From NCBI GenBank assembly GCA_950295325.1, contig OX485809.1:8372001-8432000 (forward strand): a stretch of DNA of 60,000 nt, given 5' to 3'. Source of the DNA: Polytrichum commune. Taxonomy: Eukaryota; Streptophyta; Polytrichopsida; Polytrichales; Polytrichaceae. A model generated the notes under the pieces. That model was not told the DNA's origin, did not search any database, and saw only the letters and a list, made by a program, of their open reading frames with translations. The translations under genes were made by a program, and so were the position numbers. Of this stretch, positions 47,906-59,400 are shown piece after piece (position 1 is the stretch's first letter; every line of letters starts with the position of its first letter).

Positions 47906-50900
47906 AGAAGGATGTTGAGGGGAGAAGTTAGCATTTAGAGTTGGTGTTTGTATAGACTTGGAGGAGCTTTGAACATTTTGAGATAAAGAAGTGTTTAGGA
48001 AGCTCTATTATACTTGAGGATGTTGGAGTGAGAATTTTAGACTGAATAGGTTGTACTAAGTGCATTATTTGTATTGTTTAATTGGTTTGTAAATGAACAG
48101 AACTTTGGAGTGAACGATTTATGAATTATACATAACCGACGTGTTCGATTGATATAAATTTTTTAGAAAATGGTCGTTGTGAGATATAAGTATTGAGGTC
48201 AAAATTTGGAAGCTTCAGTTTTTTGGATGAAAAAGTTGTAAGGAATTGAAGAGAAGGGTGTCTAGAAGTAAATGCAACTAAGCGAACAAAGATAAAAAAA
48301 TACAAATCTTTTACAGATTTATAGTTATGGCTTCAAAAATTTGAAATTATCTTCTAATCTTACATATCTATTGTGTGTTAGAAATTATGAGATTTAGTAA
48401 CCGGATGAAAAACATACAGCATTCATACAATAACTGTAGAGTTAGTAAATCATGTATAATTTGTTGGTTTAAGCTCCGTTTGTGTTGTATTGTGGTGTAT
48501 GAACTGTTAGTAAGGTATTTTATAAGTGTACCAAGTTTCACTTGCAAGGAGTGAATTTATTTTTATTTATTAATAATGATTTTTATGATTACATTTATGT
48601 AAAACATCTATAAGATTTTACCTTATGTACTAATTAGACCTAATTTTATTTTTTAAAATATTATTGTATTGATTCGATATAATATATATATATAATGTAA
48701 AATATTTTATATAAAATATTATATATATATATAATGTAAAATATTTTATATAATATAATATATATATATATAATGTAAAATATTTTTATATGAATATAAA
48801 TTTATTTCAATAAATTTATTTTTATGATTTAGTAGAATATATTTTATTAAATAGAATATATTTTAAAAATATATATTTAAAACGCAAAATATTTAATATT
48901 ATAAAATTATTTTAATATAATTTCTGTGATAATATGTCTGATTAATATAATTTTATTCTATATTCATTATAAAATTTGAATTGTCTTGTTCGAAAAATAC
49001 CTTGAATCGAATATCGGAGGTTTTCTTCGCAAAATATCAAAAGATATGATCTTGTTATAGTTTTTGTGACAGTTAAAACCAAGAATCTATTATGAATAAC
49101 ATTTAATCAATAGGATTATCTTTAAAAATAAAACATAATGGCAATTTTCGATAAGATATCATCGCACTATATTTTAAAAATAATACGAAACAAAAATTAT
49201 AATGTAGTTTATAGAATGAATAAGATCTTGATACAGCCTAATTTATACTTTAAAGCAATACATTATTATCTACAATAGCTTATTCATAAGATTATCCTTC
49301 AAAATACCAAATGATAATAATTAAGAATAAAATATAATTACTTTGTATTTTATTATTAATTTGAAAACAAAAATATAATTGCTTGAAAATTAATAATATC
49401 TCATTATATTTTATTTTACAACTTTAACTAAAAGATTATTAAATGTGATATTTTTATTATAGATTCAACAAAATATTTTTACTTATTTACATATTAAACA
49501 AGTAATAATATTACAAATAATAAATTGCAAATGTTATTTATTTATTTTTCTTCAGTTTTTCATATTCCTTTATCGAGTCTGTTTCGTTGCCATTCTTAGG
49601 ACTTTGTACTTATAAATCGATATCATCATTTCTTGTTTGGAATTGTACATCTTTACCTTAGTTTCAAAGATACAAATGTCCAAAAAATTACGCGGAGACG
49701 GGTTGTCAATTTGACATAGTGAACAAGAAAAACTTCAACATTTTAAAAATATCCATTTAAAAAAAAAACATGTGTTATAGTTCTAAATTTTATGAATTCA
49801 CAAAAAAAAATCACAGACATTCGCGGATATTTTTCAATTCATAGCATTCGTGGAGAAACACGGGTCCAAACGCAAATATATATTATAATTTCGATTATGC
49901 TATCCGATTTCAAATTGATTTTGTTTCACTTAAAGAATGTTGATGTAGCGATATGAAAAATAACATCGCCTATACCGCAATTTTTTATTTTTTTTTGCCC
50001 ACCCGAATAAAAGACAACGGAAAGGAGGATGGGCAATTTGTTAGGTAAATTTTTTTTAATATTGTCGTGCATATATTATTTTAATATCATGATGCAATGA
50101 TAGTCCACATCATTTTCGCCTCGCGTTTTGTTGTTTTAATCATACAACCACATTCCCAAAAATTTGATGATTTTTCCATCGATTTTCGGCTCCTTATCAT
50201 TCTTAAACAAATTGCCAAACGGACCGAACGAATTAGAATTTATATGGAATTTTGTACAATACGGTGAATGATATAAAGAAGGATAGAGCCCATCTTCATG
50301 GTTAACAACCTAAAATACTAATGTAAAATGAATAATCTAAAGCTTGAATTTGAACGTCAAATTCAAATATTATAAACTAAAAATGTCCAAACCCTAATGC
50401 TTAGCGGTATTTAAAAGAATTAGATTTACAAACTGTGCAGAAGTAGTATGATGTGAGCCCGTAATTGTACTCACGTGAATCTTTAATCACAAAAGTTACT
50501 CACACTTTAAGTTTGTATTTCCTTGAGTTGTCAAAAAGATAAGAAAAATGCAAGGAGTTAAAGTATTGGTTGAATTAAGTTAAGGAATGAATAGGAGTTA
50601 GGAAGGATAAGAAACATTGGAGAATTAATGGTGGGTAAAGATAAGTATTTAACTGTGAGTCTAGGGGAAAGAAAAATCAACTAAGGGAGTGGAAAAGTGG
50701 AGCTTGAAAGAATAAAGGCCAAGAGAAGAAGCTTTAACCTATTTTTCTTCTCGGACGGCCCGAAAGATGCCGGGCAACCCGGAAAAGAAAAAAAAAATTG
50801 GAGCGGTCTCGAAAGGCAAAGGATAATGGCCTTATAATGCATGTGGGATAATGAATCTCTGCAAAATATGTTGAATTCAATTACAACATCAGAAACTGGT

Positions 50901-50980
50901 GAATCCAACAATTTTTATTTTTATTTTTTATTTTTTAAAATTTCTAGTATAACATGCGATGACATACTTTTATACTATTT
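47906..50980. other. Very AT-rich gene-free tract
   Basis: From about 48540 to 49560 almost every base is A or T. No frame with recognisable protein content was found. A short minus-strand stretch near 50250-50130 (GPFGNLFKNDKEPKIDGKII) is open but unassigned. Confidence 0.7.
48680..48795. repeat. AT tandem repeat, about 40-bp period, three units
   Basis: The word ATAATGTAAAATATTTT recurs three times, separated by (TA)n tracts. Confidence 0.9.
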
Positions 50981-51009
50981 TTAAAATAAATTCTGTGATT
51001 GAAAATTAC

Positions 51010-51754
51010 CTTCATGGACCCAAAATATAAATCCGGAACCTCCATCTTTGTCATCTATATGGTCAGAAGACCAATAGTTCTCTGTCACGCTTATCGTTGT
51101 GAATGGAGTATATCCAATACGATCCCACAGTGTCTCCAACTCTTTCAGAACTAAATTTTCCAAATCTTTAATCAAAGATGACATTTGAGTATTCAACACG
51201 TCGAATATTCTAGTCGTTGTTCGCGCATTTAGTGTGTTTAAATCTGTAACTGAAATTTTCATATTTTTCTCCCTATCTTTTCTATTAGTTTGCTTATACA
51301 TGCCAAATCCTTCAGCATAGCAATTTTTCCATAAAAAAACAACCATATCTCCACCACTCTTCTCCTTACCCCTTTCTACTATTCCTCTTGCAGTATATAG
51401 TATACTACATTCATTGGTCAATATGTTTATCAATTCATTTGAAAAAAAATTGAAATCAATAATTGCCACTACTTTTTCATTTTCAACCAAAATTGCAGAA
51501 GTAGTGATTTCAGTGAAGGCATCTAAAAAATCCACCTTTTTAGATTCATAGATCACATGGCGAAATCCAATTGAAATTGAAACTCCTTGTGATCGAAACT
51601 TTTGTATTACAACCTCATCCGGGGTTGTTACATTTTTAGTATCATATAATGTAAATTTAACAAACATTTTAGTATGTTTTTTAGATTTATACTGAAACTC
51701 AAGCTGTGCTTGAGATTTTATTATTCTATCACATACATCACAGTTATACTCCAT
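51010..51754 (-). CDS. Unassigned protein with N-terminal Cys2/His finger-like motif and C-terminal HxD motif
   Basis: An uninterrupted minus-strand frame from ATG at 51754 gives 257 codons to a stop at 50981. A good GT donor at 51009 (GAAG|GTAATT) suggests it is really an exon ending at 51010. The start CDVCDRIIKSQAQLEF...SKKHTK resembles a U1/matrin-type finger with the first His lost. The middle reads ILYTARGIVERGKEKSGGDM. The end is TTISVTENYWSSDHIDDKDG then GSGFIFWVHEG; HxD followed by a Gly-rich strand recalls the iron-binding start of Fe(II)/2-oxoglutarate dioxygenases such as the TET/JBP group. That link is inference from pattern only, and the distal His and Arg would have to lie on a further exon not found. 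No stops, so it is recent or selected. Confidence 0.5.
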
Positions 51755-52056
51755 AGTTAGTCAACTATTAAGGTATCAGTTTGATTTTTTTATAAATGAA
51801 TAAAACAAATAAATATGGAAAAAACACTTACAACAAATTACAAAATCAAAAAACAGTAATGAAGTAGACACAAGAGCAAAAGATGCGAAGACTAATATCA
51901 CAATAATGAGGTTGAAGATGCATGTTCCACCCAAGCCTAGGGCTTATATATTACATACAACTATGAGTCAAGACTCCTTTCAACTAGTAGTTCCAAATAT
52001 CTTTAAGAAACAAACATACTTGACTATATACATATAATATATGTAATTATATATGT

Positions 52057-52315
52057 GTAACTATAGTTAACATCCACATTAACTTCGAATGGATAACATC
52101 CACATTAAAATGGAATGGACCAAAAATTGAAAGGACCAAATAGACCAAGACCTAGTAACGTATAACTATAGTTAATATCCACATTAAAATAGAATAGAGA
52201 AAAAATAGAAAAGACCAAATAGACCAATGACTAGTAACGCATAACTATAGTTAACATCCACATCAACATAGAACGGACCAAATATAGAACCAAATACACC
52301 CAAGAACTAGTAATG
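52057..52315. repeat. Imperfect tandem repeat, three units of about 80-105 bp
   Basis: TAACTATAGTTAA(C/T)ATCCACAT occurs at 52057, 52162 and 52241. Each is followed by AATGGA/AATAGA- and GACCAAAT-type words and by CTAGTAA.G. TAACTATAGTTA is itself palindromic. Confidence 0.85.
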
Positions 52316-52904
52316 TTCAAGTGTGAACGCAAAGTGGTTAGGAAATTTGCTCTTGAAACAATGAACTTGATGCATAGTCTCTGATAACATCCTCCCTCAA
52401 CCAACCGAGGAAACATGATTTGGCAAACACCAACGCCACAAAATCACACCTTATAACACCAACAAAACCACAGTAAACGGCCGCCAGTTGCAGCTAGGTT
52501 TCTTTATTCAGTTTTTGGCTACTATAGTGTCCATCCTCGAAAAGGGAGAGTAGTATAGCCCCAATTTCCCTTTGTCCTGTGGGCATCGGGTTATTGGCAT
52601 TACGAACGGACACTTTATTCACGCCAGCCCCTACCCCAGGGACCGGAGTTTCTATCTATCTATCTAGAAAATGGGCAATTCTGTGATTTCTTCTCACATT
52701 GTTCCTTCGAAAAGTCGCTCTGTTTGGCACAGAAAATGATTTATTTTTGGTCCTTTTTTATTGCCCTACAGAGTTTCAGTCCGGGGTTAGTAGAATGCGA
52801 AGAATACGTAGATTCACCTGAAGCGTAGATTCCACCATGCCAGATACGACCTGTCGAGGATCTGGCAGGCTGCCCTGACTTGCCATTTGGCAGCTCAAAT
52901 CTGC

Positions 52905-52910
52905 CACGTG
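52905..52910. promoter_or_regulatory. G-box (CACGTG) upstream of the KING1-like gene
   Basis: CCACGTGGC lies about 565 bases before the ATG in a G+C-rich stretch. This is the binding core of bZIP and bHLH factors and of ABA-response elements. Suggestive for an energy-sensing gene; not proof of use. Confidence 0.4.
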
Positions 52911-53470
52911 GCGTCTCCAGGAGCTCCGCCGTGGCGTGCCCAATGTGGGAGTTTCGCAGCTACACTCATCCGTTTGTCTTCTCGTTGATCATCACCACCA
53001 AAACAGCGACTGCATTGCAATTCACATTATTCAATTTCAGATAAAATTTCTCGTATTCAAGAGACTCTGAACCCGATCTTTTCAGGTGAAAAATCTGCGA
53101 ATCATGGACTCCGCTGTTAACGAGTTGAGTTGATTTTCTCCCTTTCATCGTTCTCTGTCCAATTGCAGACTCTGTTTCGCGAATTGGTTCAACTCTTGAG
53201 GTTAGCAAGTCAAGAATTACAAGATCTACTGAATCGATTCTTTGTTTCTCGCGGAGGTTTTGAGTCTGGGTCGGCTTCATTTTGAACTCGAAATTTCTCA
53301 AATCGACTTCAAAACTCTTGTAGTCATCTCGAGTTGCTGGGGGTTCGGATTTTGAGGTTTGAGGAATAGGTTTTCTTGGAGCTCCTTTTGCGTCGTGTTA
53401 GCAGGAGAAACGCGCAATTTCGTGCCATCGTAGGTGATTTTTGCGGTGTTGGATTTCTTAGCAATTAGCA

Positions 53471-56400
53471 ATGGAGGATAAGCCGAAGCTGGAGAGGTTG
53501 GTATCGGACACGGAGCGCAACATCCACGAGAAGAAGGACGTGGTGCAGCAGAAGATCGAGAAAGAGAACGAGTCGATTGATGTCGAGGAGAGTGAGAAGC
53601 CGAAAGGTGCAGGCCTTCCTCCCACGGAGGCTCTGAAGCGATTCTTTGACCGCATCCCTTTGTTCTCTGTTCCGGGGATCGATAATGCCGGAGGTGAGAA
53701 TCCCTCTTCTTCTTCTTTCCTTTTATTGAACCCCTGAACTCCTAATTCATCAACCCTGGTCCCCATTAAGAATAAGATTGATGCAATAACTCAGGATCAC
53801 AGTTCTTTACTTCGAAGTAAAGGAATAAATTATGTTGAGGCTATTTTAGGTCACTGAAAACTTGGATGTGCTATTTTCTCATCGCCTGGACTGAAGCCCA
53901 ATGGTAGTCGAAATTTTGAAGGATGTCTTCTATTGCCCAGATCAAAACACAATGCAAACCATTACATGGGATTTTGTACAGGTTCCCACTAATTAGTTCA
54001 ATTAGTGTTCCCCCTAAACGACACGTGTCAATCTACTCAAAATTAGATTTAATTTGTGTTGAACCTGCTTATCATCTACGGATATTCAAGTGCACAATTC
54101 TGTTTTCCCAAATAGTTTTGGGAGATTCTTTGAAGGGGCTTGAAGTTGGTTCCACTTGTTAGTGCGATGAATGTTTTCTTTTTGAGTTGCAGTGTTTTCT
54201 TTTAAGTTGAAGTGATGTATGAGGTTGTATAAGTAGGTGTTCTTTGATCTCTCTGTCTGGTCCAGTTTGTTGAGCTCTTAATTTGGACTGATTTCTTCAT
54301 CTAACTTTGGGTCAGTTCTGCGTGTGAAGCCACTGATAAGACTCGGGGGGTTGTACACAAGTTTAATATGACAATCTGTATGTGGCATAGCTGGCTTGGA
54401 TGTAAGCATCGTTGAGAGGTAGATGCTTGCTTACCTCAACTGCCCTGGACTGCGGGAATAAGATACGCGGGCCTATTGTGGACACTTCCAACTGCACTGA
54501 CAATATTGGCCGGTGGATTGGATTGGGAGTTGTCTCATCCAGTTGCCATTCCAAATCACGAAGATTGTTATTTCAAGTTTTAGAATCAAAGTTGAGATGC
54601 AGCATTCATAAGAGGTCAAAGTGAAGATTCTCTTTCTCTTTTCTTTACAGTGATCACATAGGCCCTCTCAATTGGGTTAACTATATAACCTAGAATTATG
54701 TCTATGTGTTGAGCATATAATTCAATCTCATTGCAATGCGTGTCTATTGGGTACTTGTTCTCAACTCCAGGCCGTGCCATTAACCACTCAAATATAGGTG
54801 TCCACAGTGTTGTGACCACATAAGGCTCACATACCTTACATGTTGTGTTGTCCAAGTCCTGATATACTTAATATTGTAGTGAGGAGCTGCTACACCAGCT
54901 GTAACGAGACTATGGGTTTTACCAGAATCGCATGCTTCACTAACCATGCTGTTGTCATCCAGTCTAATGCAATGATTTTCTGTAACAATCTCAATGTATG
55001 TATGTTGTATGTTGCGGGGTGGCTTAAAGCCAAGGCCTCTACCCTGGATCCCTTTGGGATCTCCGAGATTAAGCCGCCCAAGGCCAAAATAGTACTCGGA
55101 TGGGTGACCTTCCTAGCACTTGATTTCCAGTGCACACTACCACCTTTGGTCCACTTAAATCATAGTGGGGTAATTTGGATGAACCGGATATATTCAACCA
55201 ACTATGTGGAAGACCTAGGGGCTTGGCTTTGGGGGAGATAAGTCTGTACCCTTTCAAGGTGTTCACCTTTGAAAGGAGGCAGGAGTCTTTGGGGGTCCTT
55301 TAATTCTTGCAATGCCCATTTCGGGATCAAATATAGCCTTAGACCAACTTGAAAATGAAGCAACACATAATGCACGCTGGTGGCAACATCAGGGTTATCT
55401 CTTTTTCATTTTCTTTTTTCTTTTTTCTTTTCTGGTACATTGCTTGTGATAATTGATGTTGATAATTGACCTAATCCCAAGTCTGCAGCAAAAATAAGTT
55501 TGTTGTTGAGATCTGACGTGATGAATTTGACTTAACTGTTTGGCAGTGGTGGAGGTGAAGATGACTGACACCATAGGTGCAGCTATTGAGCACTTGTACA
55601 AGCAGAAAGTGCTTGGTGCGCCGGTCCGGGATCCAATGCAAGGCAATAGCGATAGTTTAGCCGATTGTTACGTGGGTCTTCTCGACTTTGCAAGCCTTGT
55701 TCTTTGGGCTCTCCAGGTAAGCACTTCCTCTTTGGCATTTTCATCTTGAACCCATTTTGCCACATAAGGGATTCCTGCAGAATTAATGTGGACAATATGG
55801 AATTGTAGTTCCTTTTACGTGGTCGGCATGCTTGAAATTTATAATAGCATAAGAGCTTGAGTTCTTGACAATAATTCACGTTAGTGTGACATGGATGGAA
55901 GATTACGAGGGGTGGTTTAAACCTGAGGCCTAAACCTGAGTCCTATGGGAACTTTGAGGTTTAGCCATCTAAGGCCGGAATAGTGCTCAGGGGGATCACC
56001 TTCCTCACACTTGATTTCCGATGCAGCCCACCACGTATGGTTCACCCAATCATAGTGGGAAGATTATAGGGTAAATTGGATATTTTCAACCAACCATGTG
56101 GAAGCTAAGGGCTTGGCCTTGATAAAGATAGGTGCAGACCGCTTTGTCTTATTCTTGTTATGCCCATTTCAGGATTACATATAGATCAGAGCAACTCGAA
56201 GATGAAGCAACACTAGAATCCACACTGGTGGCTACATCGGAGTTATCTCTCCAGTCTCTCTGGAAGATTGTGTACATGAATCAATACATGTTTTGTGGAA
56301 GACCTGTTAGGCACTTGTATCTTAATGATGCCAACGTTCTCTGGACTCTCAAAAGGGATCAGAAAACTTTTTGTCACTAGGTATTTAACGTAACCTACGT

Positions 56401-59400
56401 CAGGGCGAGGGCTGATTGCCGTGACTTCTTCTTGCTTGAGTGATCTGCAGGAATTCGAACAAGCAGAAGGAGAAGCAAAAACTTCTGGTATGGTTTTGAG
56501 CCCCACGGATGCACCTAGTAATGCCACCACTGCTGTGGAACTCAAAGATCCGGGGCGAACTCCGGAGCAAGTGACTCAGGCAGATGAGAGCACTTCTCAA
56601 GGAGAACGTGAAGGCTTCTTTGGGCTTCTTGATAAACTTTCTGATGTGAACTGCACTCAGGTACCGCTCAGTTATGTCTTACTAAGGTATACAGGTCTTA
56701 AACAGTTACTTAAACCTATTCGTGAACTTTAAACCTTGGCTGATCCATGAATGTGAATGGAGAAGCCAGGTACAATCACGGAGAAATTTGGAGCCCAAGC
56801 TAAATTGGTTTGAATTTCCAAAGGTGATGATGAAGGAGTCATAAATTGGTCACACAGTGACCCCTTAAACCGTTTTTATTGACTATTGAGGCTTAAGGCT
56901 GGAATGGTCAACTCGTTCTGAATACGTACTCCAATCTCTTTTAAACACATGCCTTACTGGCATCCGTTCTTAGATCCAGACCTAAGCACACACCACTCAA
57001 CATAGGTGTCCATTCAAGACAAGTAACCAAATTATGCATGTTTACCTTATTGACTACTTCCTTAATGCATTTGCCTCACCACTAATCATCATCATTTTTT
57101 GACATCAGCGGTTATCTTAGGGGCACTTCAGACTAGAGCTTGAGGGCATGTGACCATTGAAATCTCTTATCTCTCATTGTTGAAAAATGCCAAGACCATC
57201 CCACTTTACTTTACACTAGATCTTCAGGGCGAAAGGGACCAAGGAACTTTGAGTGGATGAAAAACCTTAAAGGTGTCCAACCTGGCATGCAATGGATAAT
57301 GTTTCATGGTCTAAAGGATTTTACGCAAAGCCCACCTCCAAGAGGTGGGTCTAACCCAAAACCAAGAGACCATGATACTTCAAAAATCTCACAACCCTTA
57401 TTATAGTTTATTGTGTGGAAGGGCCCATATGAAAAGGATGAGAATGAAATAGCATTCAGTGGAGAGCCTGGATGTGAATGTCTTCACATTACTTGAAGGC
57501 CCGTGACCATACAAAATTCAATTTCTGTTTTCCATAGTACGGTCTTTGCATGAGTTTCAAGGCTTTGCACAATCTCATGGTCACGGCCCTTGGCTGTAGC
57601 GTAAAGTGGCCCTTAGTAACCTGGAATTGCAGATTTTCTGCAAAAGGACTTGTGTACTAGATTGAAACCTAACATGGGGAGATGAGAGCCTGCAATCATA
57701 CAATAAAAGTGGATTGTGAATTTCTTTTTAACAAATGTTACCTTAACATCTTTGTTAGTCATGCATTGAGACTGGTTTCCAATCGCCATGGACTGCGGTT
57801 TTATTTTATAGGTGGGGGCAATGGCAAGATCATTTCGGTGGGGTCCCTTTCTGCCAGTTCGTCCAGACGATACCCTCCTGCATGTATTACTTCTCCTCTC
57901 CAAGCATCGGTTGAAAGCAGTTCCAGTTGTTGATGTCGAATCATCAAATTCTCGGGTTAAAGGCTTCATCACCCAGGTATCCCTCATTTCAAAAACATCA
58001 TGAAGTTTATCTTCACATAGAATCATGAAGAAACATGCACCCAAGAGCACTACAGTTTGCATAAATTAGCACTGTGATTGCACCAACCAATGCTTACCTC
58101 TCGACTGGATGGGTCTAGAATCTAGCAAGGGTTGACTAAACATCTGATTTAGAGTGGTCTTTGTGACTTGTCATGTAGCACCAGTTGTCATATGACACCC
58201 TCTCTAGTTGCCACCCAGCGATTGCAAGACAATTATGTGGGTCGATGAAGAATAGTGTGGGTCACACTAAATCCGATGTTTAGTGTAGTGATTGCCCAGT
58301 GATTGAAATGTGTGCTCTCCTAAGTAGAGAGCTCCTCCCTCCTTGCAGAATGCATGGCAACTAGAATAAGAAGAATTTTTTTGACAACTTAGTACTAATC
58401 GAAAAATGATTTCCTAGTGCCTTAGAATTGCATTATATTTGTGGCACCTGTGTCTTCTGAAGTCGAAGCTCAGCCAGTTCTGTTCTAAATACATCCGCAT
58501 TTTGCAGGACATTGCTGTGCAATTGTTACTTCAATGTGAGGGACTGCACTGGTTTGAAAGTATTGCAGAGAAGACCTTGAATAATGCTGGGTGAGGAATC
58601 TGATTGGTTCTTGCTGCTTGGCTTAACTGTCTTACTTGCATTTACCTGTTGATTATCCTTTGTACCATAGTTGGAGTTGGTGATGAGTCAATATAAGGCG
58701 GTACACAGTCTGAACTTGAGTGGAGGGACTTATTATACCTAGTTAGGTATGTGGCCCTATTGTGGGCACTTCTAACTCCACAAAAAGTTTAGACCCTTGC
58801 ATCGAACTGGGAATTGTCTTATAAAGGTAGCAACTGCAAATCACGAAGATTGCCATTCCAAGTTCCAGAATTGGAGTTTCACCCAAGTTTCACGAGATGA
58901 GAAAGTATCAAACCTAGAATCATGTCTTTGTTTTGAGCACATAGTCCAATCTTGGTGCAACACAAATGTTCGTTCTTACTTTGAGCCATGCCATATGCCA
59001 CTCAAATATAGGTGTGGACAATCGAAAAGAGTAACCTCCTGAGGCACACATATCTTAATCAAATTGGAGAAATTGTCACCAGGTTCGAAGTCCACCATGA
59101 TGCTGGCCAGATGGTTTTTGTATATGGGGACGACAACCTCATGGCTGCACTACATGCCATGTGGAGGCACCGACTCAGTGGTGTGCCCATACTCGACCGA
59201 TCTTCCAAGCAACTCATTGGCAACATCCGCTACAACGACTTGCGAATTATTCTTGATAAGCCCCATGTCTTCAATCAACGCAGGTTTGTTCTCTGAACTC
59301 AACACCCAGAGGATGAATTTGCTAATAACTGAGAACAATGGTGGTCCCCAGTATTGTGTGGGAATTGTTTTGTTTCCATATACTGAGAATTGTATGAACT

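Larger units (their letters stand above)
51755..53470. other. Intergenic region with the presumed KING1 promoter and 5' UTR on the right
   Basis: The left part is AT-rich with a tandem repeat. From about 52800 the composition becomes G+C richer and coding-like, ending at the KING1 start. The 170 bases before the ATG read as 5' UTR. Confidence 0.6.

Noticed and set aside
48540-49560. AT-rich tract as inserted organelle DNA
   Set aside because: No organelle gene or tRNA could be read, and plant mitochondrial DNA is not this AT-rich.
54840-55241. 133-codon open frame (+)
   Set aside because: It spans the end of repeat R1 and the 5S-like element inside KING1 intron 1; no domain.
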